A DNA stretch of 64,000 nt from the NCBI GenBank assembly GCA_033725935.1, contig MU867062.1, positions 434,001-498,000 on the forward strand. The letters are read 5' to 3'. This document shows, piece after piece, positions 9,545 through 21,360 of this stretch. The number at the start of each line of letters is the position of its first letter. Within the stretch, counting starts at the first letter, position 1. A program made the translations under genes and the position numbers. The notes beneath the pieces were generated by a model. That model saw nothing but the letters and a program-made list of their open reading frames with translations. It was not told where the DNA came from and made no database searches. This DNA is from Cladorrhinum sp. PSN259. Taxonomy: Eukaryota > Ascomycota > Sordariomycetes > Sordariales > Podosporaceae.

Positions 9545-12343
9545 ATGGAACGTTTAAAGTCTACTCTTAAATACTCGATAATAAAGCCCATCATCAACTG
9601 GTTCAGGGGTCTTTGGAGCACCAATCATCATTTCAGCTTCCTCACGGTGCATTATATATGGATTGTTTTCTTGAGCCTGCTGGGCTCAGTCATCTTGTAT
9701 GGCGCTGGTCGTGGCCGCAACGGCGAGATGCCATACATCGATGCCCTCTTCTTCACTGCTGGCGCCAGCACTCAGGCCGGCTTGAACACTATCGACGTGA
9801 ACCAGCTGAACACATTCCAACAAGTCGTCATCTACCTATGGCCCATGATGTCCAACCCCATTACGATCAACGCCTTTGTCGTTTTCCTCCGTCTGTATTG
9901 GTTCGAAGAAAAACTCCAAGTTCTCAACGACATTAAACGAAGATGGGGGACAATCTCGAGGTCGAGGGCCAAGGTGAAACCTTCTGATGATAATGACGTC
10001 GAGCAAGGTGTGAATGGCAGGAAAATTACAGTCATGCTGAATGGGGCTAGATCCCGCATTGGCAACGATGGGACTTTGCTCCAGGATTCGCCCAAACCAA
10101 ATGACCCAGATAGGCTCGGAATCAGCCTTCCACCTGGAAATCCATCTGCTTCAGACAGCAACACGGCATCACCAGAATCCAAAAGAACAGAAATAAAGTT
10201 TGCGCCAACAGTCACGAAAAGCGATGGGATGGGTGAAGATGCCCTCAAACTGCCACCCATGCGGAGCGATGAAGACCATATTGCCATCGTGGAGCGGCAG
10301 AAAAAAGAAGATGGCGACCAGGAAGTGTTGCGTATTCCGAACCCGAGGGATGCTGAACGCGGAGTTGTTCCAAAACGGGTCGAGGCTGGCGATATCGACG
10401 AATCTGATCTCGTGTCACCACGAGCTCAAACATTCGATGCCAGTCTTAGAGATGAGGATGACAACGACGACAACGGCGACGATCGCCCGCCATCTCCGAC
10501 CCAGAGAACACGTCAGCAGGCAATTACTATCGAGGAGCCTGACAGGCGAAAGTTGCAGGAGGTTGAGTCTGATGACTTCTCTGACCATACTCGTGCCGCT
10601 GCACACACACTCGCAATATTTAAGCCACGGTTGCCTCGCAACTGGTCAAAGTCACACCGAAAGGCTCATGATACTGACGACGCTAATGCTGGCCCCTCGC
10701 AGAACAGGCGGCGTCCGTCAATACAAGCACTTCGAACGGCCTTCTCCCGGGATAAGACCGACGGCACACCGTACTTGAGCTGGGAGCCGACTATAGGACG
10801 CAACTCAGCTTTTCCAGACCTTACCGAGGAACAGCGAGAAGAACTTGGTGGTATCGAATACCGGTCCTTGAAGACGCTCGCCATCATCCTCACAATTTAC
10901 TTCTGGGGCTTCTCCATCTTGGGTGTCATCGGCTTACTGCCATGGATCCTGCATGTCAGTACATACGGTCAGGTCGTAGATCAAGCAGCACAGAGCAGGA
11001 CTTGGTGGGGCATCTTTACTCCTCAGTCTGCCTTCATGGATATGGGTTTCACCCTCACACCCGACAGCATGAACTCATTTAACAGGGCCACATGGCCATT
11101 GCTTCTAATGAGCTTCCTGATCATCGTTGGCAATACGGGATTTCCCATCATGCTGCGGTTCATGATCTGGGTTTTGTCCCTCGTCATCCCTGTGGGTACA
11201 GGTTTGTATGAAGAGTTGAGGTTTCTTCTCGACCATCCCCGTCGTTGTTTTACCCTCTTGTTTCCCGCAAGCGCTACCTGGTGGCTTTTGCTGCTGCTCG
11301 TTCTTCTGAACGGCCTTGACGTCATGTTCTTCATTGTCTTAGATGTAATACAATACCACCATTTTAAAACTCACCCTACGCAGCTAACCTCATCACAGCT
11401 CGGAAGTGGACCAGTGGTTAACCTGCCCGCTGGAATAAAAGTCCTCAACGGCGTCTTCGAGGCCGCATCGACCAGAACTGCAGGATTCTCCTGCGTCAGC
11501 CTCTCACAGCTTCACCCTGCCGTCCAGGTCTCGTACATGATTATGATGTATATTTCCGTTTTTCCAATTGCCATCTCAGTTCGTCGGACGAACGTTTACG
11601 AAGAAAAGTCTCTTGGAATCTACAGCACACTCGAAGAATTAGACGATCAAAACAACACGAAGACGGATTGGGCCTATGTGGGATCCCACGCACGTCGACA
11701 GTTGTCCTTTGATTTGCCCTACATCGCCTGCGGAATTTTCATCCTTTCCATCTCAGAAGGCTCAAAGCTGATGGATCCAGCTCAGCAAGCGAACGGGTTC
11801 ACCATGTTTGCGCTCCTTTTTGAGACAGTCAGTGCCTACGGTACAGTTGGCATGAGCCTTGGGTATACTGGCGTCAATGCATCCCTCTGCAGTCAGTTCT
11901 CAGTCGTGGGCAAACTGGTCATCATTGCGATGATGTTGCGTGGCAGACATCGCGGTTTGCCTTATGCGCTAGACCGTGCCATTCTCCTTCCCGGCGACTC
12001 GCTCAATGCAAAGGATGCAGCGGATGCCTCCGCTAGAATGGCGAAACAAGACTCCCGTGCGTCTGTTATTACGGGTACTGGGCATGGCACCAGTGGTGCC
12101 AGCCTGCGCCGAAAAAGGAGCCAGAGCGGTGTCTTCACCTCCCTTTTCCACCCTGGCCCGCAGGCTCCGATTCAGCATTCTCGAACGATTCCCAGGAGAT
12201 CTACTGAAATGTCTACGGATGATATTGCCACACGGGTTACTTCCCGCCGCACAGAGCCCGGCACTTCTCGGCGAAATAATCACTTTTTCTTCTCACCAAG
12301 GCCACGAACATCTGGCGGGCACCACGACGACGACGATAAATAA
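9545..12343 (+). CDS. trk-1: TRK-family high-affinity potassium transporter
   Basis: Intronless gene of 932 residues. TRK proteins carry K+ through the plasma membrane and are built from four membrane-pore-membrane units. All four pore signatures are visible: TAGASTQAGLNTID (about 71-84), FTLTPDSMNSF (about 500), STRTAGFSCVSL (about 640) and ETVSAYGTVGMSLGY (about 760). Between units one and two lies a long hydrophilic cytoplasmic loop (about 125-430), acidic in places (DEDDNDDNGDD), as in fungal Trk1. The final segment after GLPYALDRAILLPGDSL is a Ser/Arg-rich cytosolic tail. The ATG sits in a good context (CACCATGG). A leader of up to a kilobase upstream holds long spurious ORFs. Confidence 0.95.
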   Translation: MERLKSTLKYSIIKPIINWFRGLWSTNHHFSFLTVHYIWIVFLSLLGSVILYGAGRGRNGEMPYIDALFFTAGASTQAGLNTIDVNQLNTFQQVVIYLWPMMSNPITINAFVVFLRLYWFEEKLQVLNDIKRRWGTISRSRAKVKPSDDNDVEQGVNGRKITVMLNGARSRIGNDGTLLQDSPKPNDPDRLGISLPPGNPSASDSNTASPESKRTEIKFAPTVTKSDGMGEDALKLPPMRSDEDHIAIVERQKKEDGDQEVLRIPNPRDAERGVVPKRVEAGDIDESDLVSPRAQTFDASLRDEDDNDDNGDDRPPSPTQRTRQQAITIEEPDRRKLQEVESDDFSDHTRAAAHTLAIFKPRLPRNWSKSHRKAHDTDDANAGPSQNRRRPSIQALRTAFSRDKTDGTPYLSWEPTIGRNSAFPDLTEEQREELGGIEYRSLKTLAIILTIYFWGFSILGVIGLLPWILHVSTYGQVVDQAAQSRTWWGIFTPQSAFMDMGFTLTPDSMNSFNRATWPLLLMSFLIIVGNTGFPIMLRFMIWVLSLVIPVGTGLYEELRFLLDHPRRCFTLLFPASATWWLLLLLVLLNGLDVMFFIVLDVIQYHHFKTHPTQLTSSQLGSGPVVNLPAGIKVLNGVFEAASTRTAGFSCVSLSQLHPAVQVSYMIMMYISVFPIAISVRRTNVYEEKSLGIYSTLEELDDQNNTKTDWAYVGSHARRQLSFDLPYIACGIFILSISEGSKLMDPAQQANGFTMFALLFETVSAYGTVGMSLGYTGVNASLCSQFSVVGKLVIIAMMLRGRHRGLPYALDRAILLPGDSLNAKDAADASARMAKQDSRASVITGTGHGTSGASLRRKRSQSGVFTSLFHPGPQAPIQHSRTIPRRSTEMSTDDIATRVTSRRTEPGTSRRNNHFFFSPRPRTSGGHHDDDDK

Positions 12344-13491
12344 GGAATACGGATACGGCAATCAAAATTTCCGGCACGTTAAGAAACAAGCATGCATGGC
12401 GTTTAATGTGAATTCTTCTTTGTAAGAAATAGGGAACCGCGAGATCGGCTTCTTTTCTCAGTTTATTATTATTTTATTATTATTTTTTATCATTAGTTTA
12501 ATTTGGGTTTGGCATTAGGGAATGGTAACCAGCGCCGTCTCTATCAGGGTGGAGGCGTGCAACAAGCGTACACGACATATCTACACACACGGAGGACGAC
12601 AAGGGATATTGAATGGCACTCGGCTTTTCTTCTTCTTTACTCTCTTTTGGCTTCCAGGATTGGCCTCTGAATTCTCGTCAGAAGGCTGAATGAAAAAGGA
12701 CAGCGTATTTTGGGCATCAGCGCATTTTCGTTTGAGATTGAGCGGCGACGGCAAACATGGCATGGCGATAGCGATTTACAATTAGAGGGACTGCATAAAT
12801 ACTAACTAGGTGGCTTCGTTTGAGCTTTTCGAGTTTTTCGACTGCGACAAGCATTTTCAGGTATATGATTACCACCACAACACACAACACATCTCGGAGA
12901 CACGGTATAAGGAAGGGCAAAAGGTTAGGGAAGAGATCCGGGAAAATGACGCGATCCAAAAAGGATGGTTTATTACTTATTTAATGGCGCTCCTTGTTGG
13001 TTGTGGCAGATGATATATGAGCTGGCGGTGAATGTTAAGGTAAGACGTGTATTTGTTATTTTTTTTATTTTTTTAGATATATCAATAACCATGTGGTTCT
13101 TACCACAAGGCATCCTTAGCTTGTGAATTACACAAACTCAACAAGCATTTGCAGATAATGAGTTGGTTGGTTGGGTGAAGTCCCTTAGATGCCCCCCCCC
13201 CCTGGTGACACATCAACACCCCCATTTAGTTGAAGAGGATTTGAGGCCGCACGATGATGCTACATGAGCTCCCACCCTAAGATTCACATATAAATTCATC
13301 CTGAAGGTATTAGTTTTACTATAAAAGAGCTGCTAGTACATATATGAGTGGAAACCCAGTATGAGACTTGCCATAACCAAAGTACTATACCGACTTTGCT
13401 TGTCTAGATATATATCCCAAATATATATATATAAATAATGCATGCAGAATGATCCATATCACATTTACAGCACAGCGACTGTTTCATTTTG
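12344..13491. other. Convergent gene-free region between trk-1 and the RING gene
   Basis: 1.15 kb between two 3' ends. It holds T-rich and AT-rich tracts, a run of 11 C at 13192-13202 and an ATATATAT stretch near 13421-13431. No coding signal is seen. Confidence 0.4.
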
Positions 13492-16121
13492 TCATCTCAA
13501 CAACCTAACATAAGGAGCCGGAAACAACCCTTGGTGTCCCATATAAAACCCATGAAACCACTCCCCGTTGACATCTTCCACTTCTAGTATTTCTGCACCC
13601 TTAGGAAACATCAACTCGTCTTCGACCCCCGCGGCAGGGATCCAACCCCACCCCGCCGCTGCCTTTCGGTCCGCACCACCGTCCGGCGGAAAACTTGTGC
13701 TGGTATATTCTCCCCCGTTTTTTGTTGTCGTTGCGCTCTGTGAAATTTCCAAAGAAACGAAGCGTTTGTACCCGTTTCCGTTGGCGTCTTTCCACGACCA
13801 GACTTGCTTGCCTTCTTCTTCGGAAACTCTGAGTCGGCGCCCGCCTATTAGGTCTAGTGTTATTCTTAGTTTTTGTTTGTTACTATCATAGGCAAAGGTA
13901 ACGGTGCGGTGTCCTCTCGATGGGCATCTCCTCCATCCGTTTAGACCATTTTCTGGGGCTATCGAAAGAGATTTGTAACAGGGTATGCAGAAGTTTTGGC
14001 CTTGGCCTCCGCAAGAGTAGCAGCAGAGGAACTTGTCGTCGTCTTTGTTGCCTGTGACTGGCCGTTTGCATATTTCGCAGCCAGGTAATTTGGGAGTTCC
14101 AGTTCCTTGGGCGGTGAGTGGGTGTCCTACGCAGGCGTTACCTTTTCCTATGCAGGACGTACAGTAGCCCCATTCTCCTTCGTTACAGTCTTCGCATCTC
14201 CAGAATGTTGTGTCGCCACAAAAGCTCTCGCAAGAAGCGCAGAATTTAGCTCCTGTTTGGACTACTCCGGTTTTTAAGTACTTTCTGGGAGCGAGTGTGT
14301 GAGGAGGAGGAATTGGGGTGATGGCGTTCTGTTTCTCCCATTTTGCGCGGGTTTCTCGCCCCCCGAAACCGAACCAGTGGAGGCAGCCTTTCTTCTTTAG
14401 GTAACAGGGACGGCAGAGCGTTGTTGAGCAGGGAGCGCAGACGTAGTGAAGGGAGTAGGGTGATAGAGGATTTGGGCATGCTGTACAGTGGAGGGATGGA
14501 GGAGGTGGTGGAGGAGCGCGGGAAGGGGAGTTTGGAGTGGAGGAGGAGGGAGGATAAGGAAGGGTCGTGACGGTGGTGGTGAGTTTTCGTAAGGATGGCG
14601 AGACGACCTCGGCGGCTAGTTCAACGGTATGAGGTACCGTCTGAGGAGGCGGGTGGGACTGAGATCTGGCATGGGGTCGGGACTCAGCGATTCCTAGTCC
14701 GGCTCGAGTGCTGAATGCTAGGCTGCTGGTGTTGTTGTCTGGGGACTCTCGTCGAGTTGGCGAGGAGATGAGAGTGGGCGATCCCGAGGCTCGTGCGTCT
14801 GGAACAGTTGCCATGCTTGGTCTCATTGCTGGCCTGCCTGTGAGATCCGTTTGGGCACGGCCCGCTTGTCTGATATCAGGTGGTGTTTGCTGTTGTTGGG
14901 TTGGAGGGACGGGAACTGTGGCGCTTCTGCTACTGCTTGGTGCCCTTCGTCGACGAGAAGAGGAGTCCTGGACGTCGAGATGGGCTGCTGCGCTAGTGGA
15001 AGGAGGGTATCGGCTTCGTTCCTCGTTGCTACTTGTACTTGGAGGCCTTGAGTGAAGTCTGCTTGCCGGTCTGGAGGCGGTTCCGTCTCCTGTTGTTGAC
15101 CTGGGCCTTGGTGCTGATATATCTGATCGGTGAGAGTGAGCACTGGCATTGCTTCTCCTCCCGCCATCCTGTCTCATCCTTTCGCGGTATCGCCTTCTGT
15201 ACGCTTCGGTGATCCTCCGGCTCAGTTCGTCATTATTCTCCAGATCAATGTTGTTCAAGTCAAGGCCGTCCAGCAGTCCCTCCTCCTGAATTTGCTTTGC
15301 AAACTCTTCGATCTCCTTTTCTATGTCTCTCACATCCACCCCATCGCCACTGATCAAGTTTCTGAGCGAAGATTGGTGTTCGACTTGTCTTTGCCTCCTT
15401 TCCCCAGAATCCGGCCGCCTAGACTCGCTCCTCCTCCTGGTTCCCCTCCTTTCCTCGGTGTACCCCTCTGCACTCTGCACTGCACCGCTGTGTGCCCTGC
15501 TCCTAGTTCCTGTCCTGACCCGACTTGCATCCCTACTCCTCCTCCCGGCGCTCCTCGCAGCAGCATCCGTGGCCTCCCTCAAACTCATCTCCTGCACTTG
15601 TTCCAACAACCTCCTCTCCTCCTCGTCCAATCTGATCTGCTCCTCGGTGCGGTCCTGGAACTTCAGTCGCCTCATGATTTTATCGCCCCGCTTATATTTA
15701 GCATCCATCTCATCCTTCTCCTCCTGGGTTTTGCCCTTCCCTGGGTTCAACGAGATGAACATCTCGAGGAGAGTCGTGACCCTCGCATCGTGTTTGGTGT
15801 CCCTGACGGCATCTCTGCAACTTGGACAGGTGTATATTGGTTTGTTGGGTGGTGGAGGAGGACCTGGGGCGCTTTCTACTCGAATGGCCTGAAAGGCGAA
15901 CCAATCTTTTAGACAGCCACCGCAGAAGGTGTGAAGGCAGTCAAGGAGGGTGAGCGGGTTGTACAGCAAGTCTGTGCATATCTTTGTCTTGTTAGTTGAA
16001 TTCTTTGTTTTTATGGGTGAGAATCAATAATTACCGAACAGGTCAATTCTGTTTCCAGACTGACAACAGGTGCTGCTGCTGTTGCTGCCGGGGCAGGTTG
16101 CTGTTGAGGCGAATCTGTCAT
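13492..16121 (-). CDS. RING-finger protein with extra zinc clusters and a C-terminal SH3 domain
   Basis: Exons 16121-16035 and 15981-13492 with a 53-nt intron (16034-15982; donor GTAATT, branch CTAAC, acceptor AAAG) give 858 residues. The join completes a C3HC4 RING: C28-C31 (CSIC), C44, H46, C49, C52, C81 and C84, with a Pro-rich insert before the last pair. RING fingers of this type recruit E2 enzymes, so ubiquitin ligase activity is likely but not proven. A long Ser/Arg/Pro-rich disordered part follows, with one acidic helical stretch (about 215-260). Three further Cys-rich clusters begin near 527 (LHCTACPNPL), 607 (KFCASCESFC) and 664 (GCEICKRPVTG). The last 55 residues look like an SH3 domain (FPKGAEILEVEDVNGEWFHG, then GLFPAPYVRLL). 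I know of no standard name for this domain order. Confidence 0.82.
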
Positions 16122-17623
16122 GACTAGGTACTTCCTGTCGCTCACCGTATGGCGGGGGGGAGGGGGGGGGGCGTGTTTGCGTTTTAGCCTGGGTCCCTCG
16201 TGCCCTGTAGACTTGCACGACGGAGTGAGGGGCACTCAAATGGGACCGCTGCTTTAGATGTGTAACAGAGAACTAAGCGACGATCTATCAAGTCACTCTA
16301 GAAGGAGAAAAGGAAGCAGAAGGTTTAGGATTGACAGAGTGAACCCGACAGACCGGGTCTACCATGGGGTAGTAATACGAAGGGGTTCCCATCTTCCAGC
16401 ACATCGACTGGCTAAGATGCGCCGAGAGAGACTGGGCGCAGCTGAAAATGGATGCGAGCAAGGTGGGGCAACGGTTGGCAATGTGTGAGTGCCCAGATCT
16501 GCATCTTCGCGGAAAAGTATGGTAATCAATACTCGGAGTACACGGCATTGCTGTTTGGAGTCCCGCGAATATCTTGTCAAATCCACGTGTGATTGGTAGG
16601 TATGACGGGGTCAGGGGGGAATCCGGGAGTATGTATACTTCAAACTCATATTCAGGGACGCCGGGGGCAATGAGTTCTGGGATTTGGTATGTAATGTATT
16701 ATCTGTATTTCGACGGGTCACTCATCATATACTGCGGGCTCTGCCGCTTATATGCAGAAACACTGCATCTTTGTCTTTGTTTTCGGATCATGTTTATGTC
16801 ATGTTCAAACTCTCAAGATCAGATCCGTCCGATCTCAACGATTCTGCAGGATCAGAGATTTGCAAAGGAAACGGTCGGTTGCCCTCGGGATGTACCTACG
16901 TAAGTACTGTATATGCAATATGCAATACCAGCCAATTTCTGGACCCTTTCCTGCACTACCTGGCCTTTCTGAGAAGAGATTGTCCAGAGTTTCTTGTATA
17001 TATAGAATCGGTCTGCCAGAGGTTGAGTCAGGTTGACCGCTAAAAGGTTGTCATTTTCAATGAGATATACGGCAGTAAAGTACACGCCGCCGGCAGATTT
17101 GGCTGGGTCTTGGCCCCCAGGGCCCAAGGTGGGAACCTTGAAGACTGCCCGCAGCGGGTGGTGTCTTGGCGCCACGGCACACGTAGAATTCCGGGGTCCG
17201 ACCGGGAGGAGCTTGCTATCAACTCCCTTCAACAGCTGCAGTTGATCCACCACCAAACACCGTGTCCGGCCGCCACGGGAGACAGAACCCGGGACTTGGT
17301 TTCCACTGCGCGATAAGAGCCATTGACAAGATGCACATATAACTGATACTCCAAACTATTCATCCGACAACGTGTGGTGTGACTTGCAAGCGGCCCCCTC
17401 TGTGGTCTCCTGTCCCGGTCTTGGTCTGCTAGCACCTCACCCTCCCACCCAGGCCTCTTACTGGTTTCAAGGCTACCGATTCCGTATTACTGTAAGTCGG
17501 TGCATAACCCATGACCCAACGGGGTTGTTCATTAAGGTTGTGGTGTCCGGGTGATTATGGTTTCTGTTTTGACTTTTTGGGCAAATTATATTGGTGTAAA
17601 CTTCACATATGTAACTAACAGTC
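16122..17623. other. Divergent gene-free region with a probable 5' UTR intron
   Basis: 1.5 kb between the RING gene and the VPS9 gene, both reading outwards. A G-rich tract lies at 16154-16171. At 17492-17621 there is a GTAAGT donor and a GTAACTAACAG branch/acceptor ending three bases before the VPS9 start codon, which looks like a leader intron. Nothing else coding is seen. Confidence 0.45.
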
Positions 17624-20084
17624 ATGATGTTGTCCAGTCTGGGATTGAGCACCAGCCAAATGGCATCCAACCCGCCAGCTTCGAGTTCGACGCATCGCAC
17701 AGGGCCGCTGGGGCCCGTCCGGTCTTTCCGAGTAGAACGATCTCCATCCCCCGACGCCATCTCGCGCCCAAAGAGGGCAAGCACAATCCAGAATGATCCC
17801 GCGGCAGCTTCAAGAGCTATGAGTCGGACTGCGTCTGGTACGCAGGTTCAACTAAGAGTAGAAGAGGAGGAGAGGCGGGATGCTTTTGAAGGCAGGATCA
17901 GCGAGGAGGTTTCCGACCCCCCGCGAGCTTCGGTCGATCTTGACGATCTCCCGATCGAACTGGTCAGCTTGACGGACAAGTTCATCGATTCCCTGATGGC
18001 CAAGGTTCATCCACATCCTCCGAATATCGAAAATCTCTCAAACCTGTTCCAAAACTTCTATGCTACGGCCTCAGCACATATTCAAACACATGTAGACAGT
18101 CTGGCTACTCGACAGAGGCGCGATGCATCCCCTGCACCACCGCCGCTATCAACCCGCTCATCTGCGGCCAGCATATTAAGGGCGAAGGCTGCCTCCCTAA
18201 GCAGCAAAGAAAAACCCAAATCAAAAGAAGCGGAACAGCAGATGCTTACTGCAGACGAATTCGCGGACCGAAAGAAGGCCAGAAAGGCACTAGAACAGCA
18301 AAAGGTACATCTTGAAGAAGCAGTGGAAAGGAGGCTCTGCGAAGGCGTTTATAGCAAGCTCTGGAGGCATCGAAGCACCCAGGATGAAGCTCAGGATGCC
18401 AAACTTCGCTCAAAGACTGCTGCCCTGTCCGTGGTAGGCATAGGTCCCCTCGATCTTGGGGTTGACCTCGGCACGCCGGAAAACGACCCGGAAGCGGCAG
18501 CCAAGAAGCAGCAAGAGGTCAAGGAATGGCTTGAAGGAGCAAGAAGGGAGCTCACACTAATGACACAAGCACGATATCCTCTTAGAAAGTTGAACCACCT
18601 CAAGGCAGCGTTCAAGAGTATCATCGACACCTTGTCACACTTCCATCCTTCTTCCTCAGCCGACGAGCTCATGCCCATGCTCATCTACACACTCATCACC
18701 TTGCCTCCTGAGAACTTGAATGTCATAAGCGACACGATGTTCATCCAGCGGTTCCGGTGGGAAGTTAAACTCACAGGAGAAGCATCCTACTGCCTCACCA
18801 CGTTGGAAGCATGCATCAGCTTCCTGGAAACAGTTGACCTATCCACTCTTCGAGCAGACGAGACACCTACCGGTCCGAAGGGTGCGACGCCAAAAGTTGA
18901 AACCGAAACTTTCCCGCCAGCATTTTCGCCCACATTCTCACCTACTCCTGCTACTTTGAGCAGTCCGAACCGTTCGTCAGAGACAGCGAACGCTACGCTT
19001 GCCTCGAAATCCACTACACCTCCACCAGCAGCATCAGCAGGATTCAGAGCAACCGTGGGCCAGCAGTTGCGCAATAGACGTCTGAGCGACCTGGTTAACA
19101 CCCCGGCCCAGGCCTTCAATGCTGCCAGCGATGCAGTGCTCAACACTGTCAACACAGCAGATCAAGGAATCAAGACTATCGGAAATTCTTTGGGTGACAG
19201 CTACAAGTTCCTACTAGGCAAACTAAGGGAACGAGCACCTCTCCAAGACTCTTCATCAACCAAGGCAGACGTCGTGGTGCCCAAAACTTTGGACGACGCT
19301 CGCAAGCTTATTGGAACTCCACCGCCGCAGTCACTCGACGATGCAGGGTCTTCTACGAGCAGGGCTAGTTCAGTCCACGAGGAAGTGAGAGAAACACCTG
19401 AGCGCCCTCCACTACTAAGCTTCATATCTGGCACCGGGAAAGTCGTGCCAAAGAGGGATCACAGTGCAGACAGCGCAAGAAGCGGGAGGAGTAAGGGCGG
19501 AACAGAAGTGGTAGCAACGGGGACGTCGCCCATTATTACTAGTCCGCCTATTATTGATTCTATGAGGAATCTGGGGAATTCACTGAATCCTATGGCTAGG
19601 TTGTCGGCTGGCATTGGAGGATTTAGGGGGTTTGGAAGGTCGAGTAGTCCTGTTGTTCCTCAGACTGCTGCTGTGGCGCCGACTCCGCCGGCGAAGGATG
19701 TGCCTTCTGTTGCCGGGGGTACCAGCAGAGGGACAGCTGGGGAGGGGGTTGTCGAGTTGGCTACGGTATGTTCTTCTACCTTGTACCCGAATGAGGCTTT
19801 GCTTGCTTTGAGGGTGGTTCCGAACCCTTCTGGAACATGAGCTACCATGATCGAATTGACAATGATGATTTGAAGCTAACTGCGATATGAAATAGGCCTT
19901 CCCTGATTTAGCCGCGGTGCTCCCACCTCCGCCTATACCTCAGATCAGCCCACCTATTCAGAGGTTTATGGAAATGCAGAACGCTGCAGAGCTGAAGGTT
20001 GGGGAGGTGTTTGAGTTACTGAACGATTATAAGCGGCTGGCAGGGGCATTGAAGGATATTGGGGGGTTTAAGGATAAACCGTAG
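17624..20084 (+). CDS. VPS9-domain protein, probable Rab5-type guanine nucleotide exchange factor
   Basis: Exons 17624-19765 and 19896-20084 with a 130-nt intron (GTATGT donor, CTAAC branch, AATAG acceptor) give 775 residues; starting at the ATG at 17660 gives 12 fewer. The VPS9 domain covers about residues 240-410: a helical lead-in (CEGVYSKLWRHRSTQDE), then SSADELMPMLIYTLITLPP and FIQRFRWEVKLTGEASYCLT. The Asp in the first segment and the Tyr in the last match the catalytic positions of the family. No CUE domain is visible, so it resembles yeast Muk1 more than Vps9. Such proteins activate Rab5/Vps21 on early endosomes. The C-terminal half is Ser/Pro-rich and presumably disordered, and exon 2 ends in a short helix (AELKVGEVFELLNDYKRLAG). 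Confidence 0.88.
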
Positions 20085-20959
20085 TGGCTGTGGCTCATGA
20101 GTAATCTCTCCCCTGAGAAAACAGATGATGGATACTTGATTTGGGAAATTGGGGCTTTTCTAGATGTGACTCTGCATGGCCGAGGATCGGTTTGGGATAC
20201 AGCGGTTTGGACGGTGCAATATAGAGGCTTCTCTTTTCTTGGTGTTTAGGTGTTTTTGGGGGGGTAAAGGGGAAGGGGGAAGCGGAAAGGTTCATGGGAA
20301 GGTGCAGCCGTTGCTCGCAATAGATTTGATAAAGCACACTCGCGCAAATTTCCATTTCAAGCAGCGGAGTGAGGCAAAGTTCCTGACAAATGGAAGCCAA
20401 TTTTCGTGTACTAGCTTGTGATATGGCGGCTATGTTTGGTTTCAAGTACGCGGCAAGTTTATCTGAGAGAATTATTTCCCGTTTAGGTCAATAATACAAA
20501 CAAAGCCATGTCGCTGATTTATAGCAATGAACCGATCATTTACTTTCTTCTCTATAGGATATACCAGATAGGTTGTGTTTCATGCAGGCCGAGATATGCA
20601 CAAGTTGTATTTCTTTCCCTTTCCCTGGTCCCAACTGCATGAAAGATTAACAACTGGGGAAAAACCTTATATTTTCATTTGTCATTCTGTAAACGGCAAA
20701 AGAAAAGCAGTTCTACTACAAGCTAAGTGAAAGAAAAAAAAACACATGGGAGCCAACGAAGAGAGAAGAAGAAGAACAAAAAGAAGAAGAAGTAGAAGAA
20801 AATGACTTATCTCATGTACGTATCCGTACATGTATGTATAAAAACACACACAAGTTCCCCACATTTTTGAATCTCACATGTGTTCTTGGCTCAGATTGAC
20901 CCCTTAACTTGTCCCCTCGGTATAAGTATGCTTGTTGGTTTTAGATGTAGGTCCCTTGT

Positions 20960-20973
20960 CCCCCCCCCCCCCC
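20960..20973 (+). repeat. Homopolymer run of 14 C
   Basis: Uninterrupted C tract in non-coding DNA; probably length-variable. Confidence 0.9.
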
Positions 20974-21006
20974 TTGTTCATTAATATCCTGGCTTGTGTA
21001 CAATGA

Positions 21007-21022
21007 ATGTATGTATGTATGT
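21007..21022 (+). repeat. (ATGT)4 microsatellite
   Basis: Four perfect ATGT units in gene-free DNA. Confidence 0.9.
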
Positions 21023-21324
21023 ACAATGTTCCTAGGTGGTATTCACGGGATCCGCGAGATGCGTGCGTGTGCAGGGTTCTCGTCAGTAAGTGATTCACAC
21101 AACCATCCATGTATGTCATCAGTAGCGTGGTGTTTTTCCAGCGGCAAGTATCCAGGCGGCCGCGGTGGTATGTAATGGACCAGGTTTGTAGGTTATGCCG
21201 ACTCCGACTCCGTCTCCGTCCGTGTGTCCGGTTTAGTCTCCGTTTCTACACCACCTACTACGTCTCCGAGTTCTTTGTTAAAGTTGCTTCTAAAGGAAAG
21301 GAGGCAAGTACGGGACATGTGTAT

Positions 21325-21360
21325 TTGTCGTCGTTGTCGTCGTTGTCGTCGTTGTCGTCG
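21325..21360 (+). repeat. Four perfect copies of a 9-bp tandem repeat
   Basis: TTGTCGTCG is repeated four times without mismatch and is followed by TCATCAT. It lies in the gene-free 20-23 kb region. Confidence 0.9.

Noticed and set aside
15130..15912. 260-codon plus-strand ORF opposite the RING gene
   Set aside because: Antisense of a Ser/Arg-rich coding region; no motif of its own.
17255..17330. tRNA-like stretch on the minus strand (CGCGCAGTGGAA ... GGTTCTGTCTCC)
   Set aside because: The two promoter-like boxes are only about 16 nt apart, the T-loop lacks the required purine, and no cloverleaf folds.
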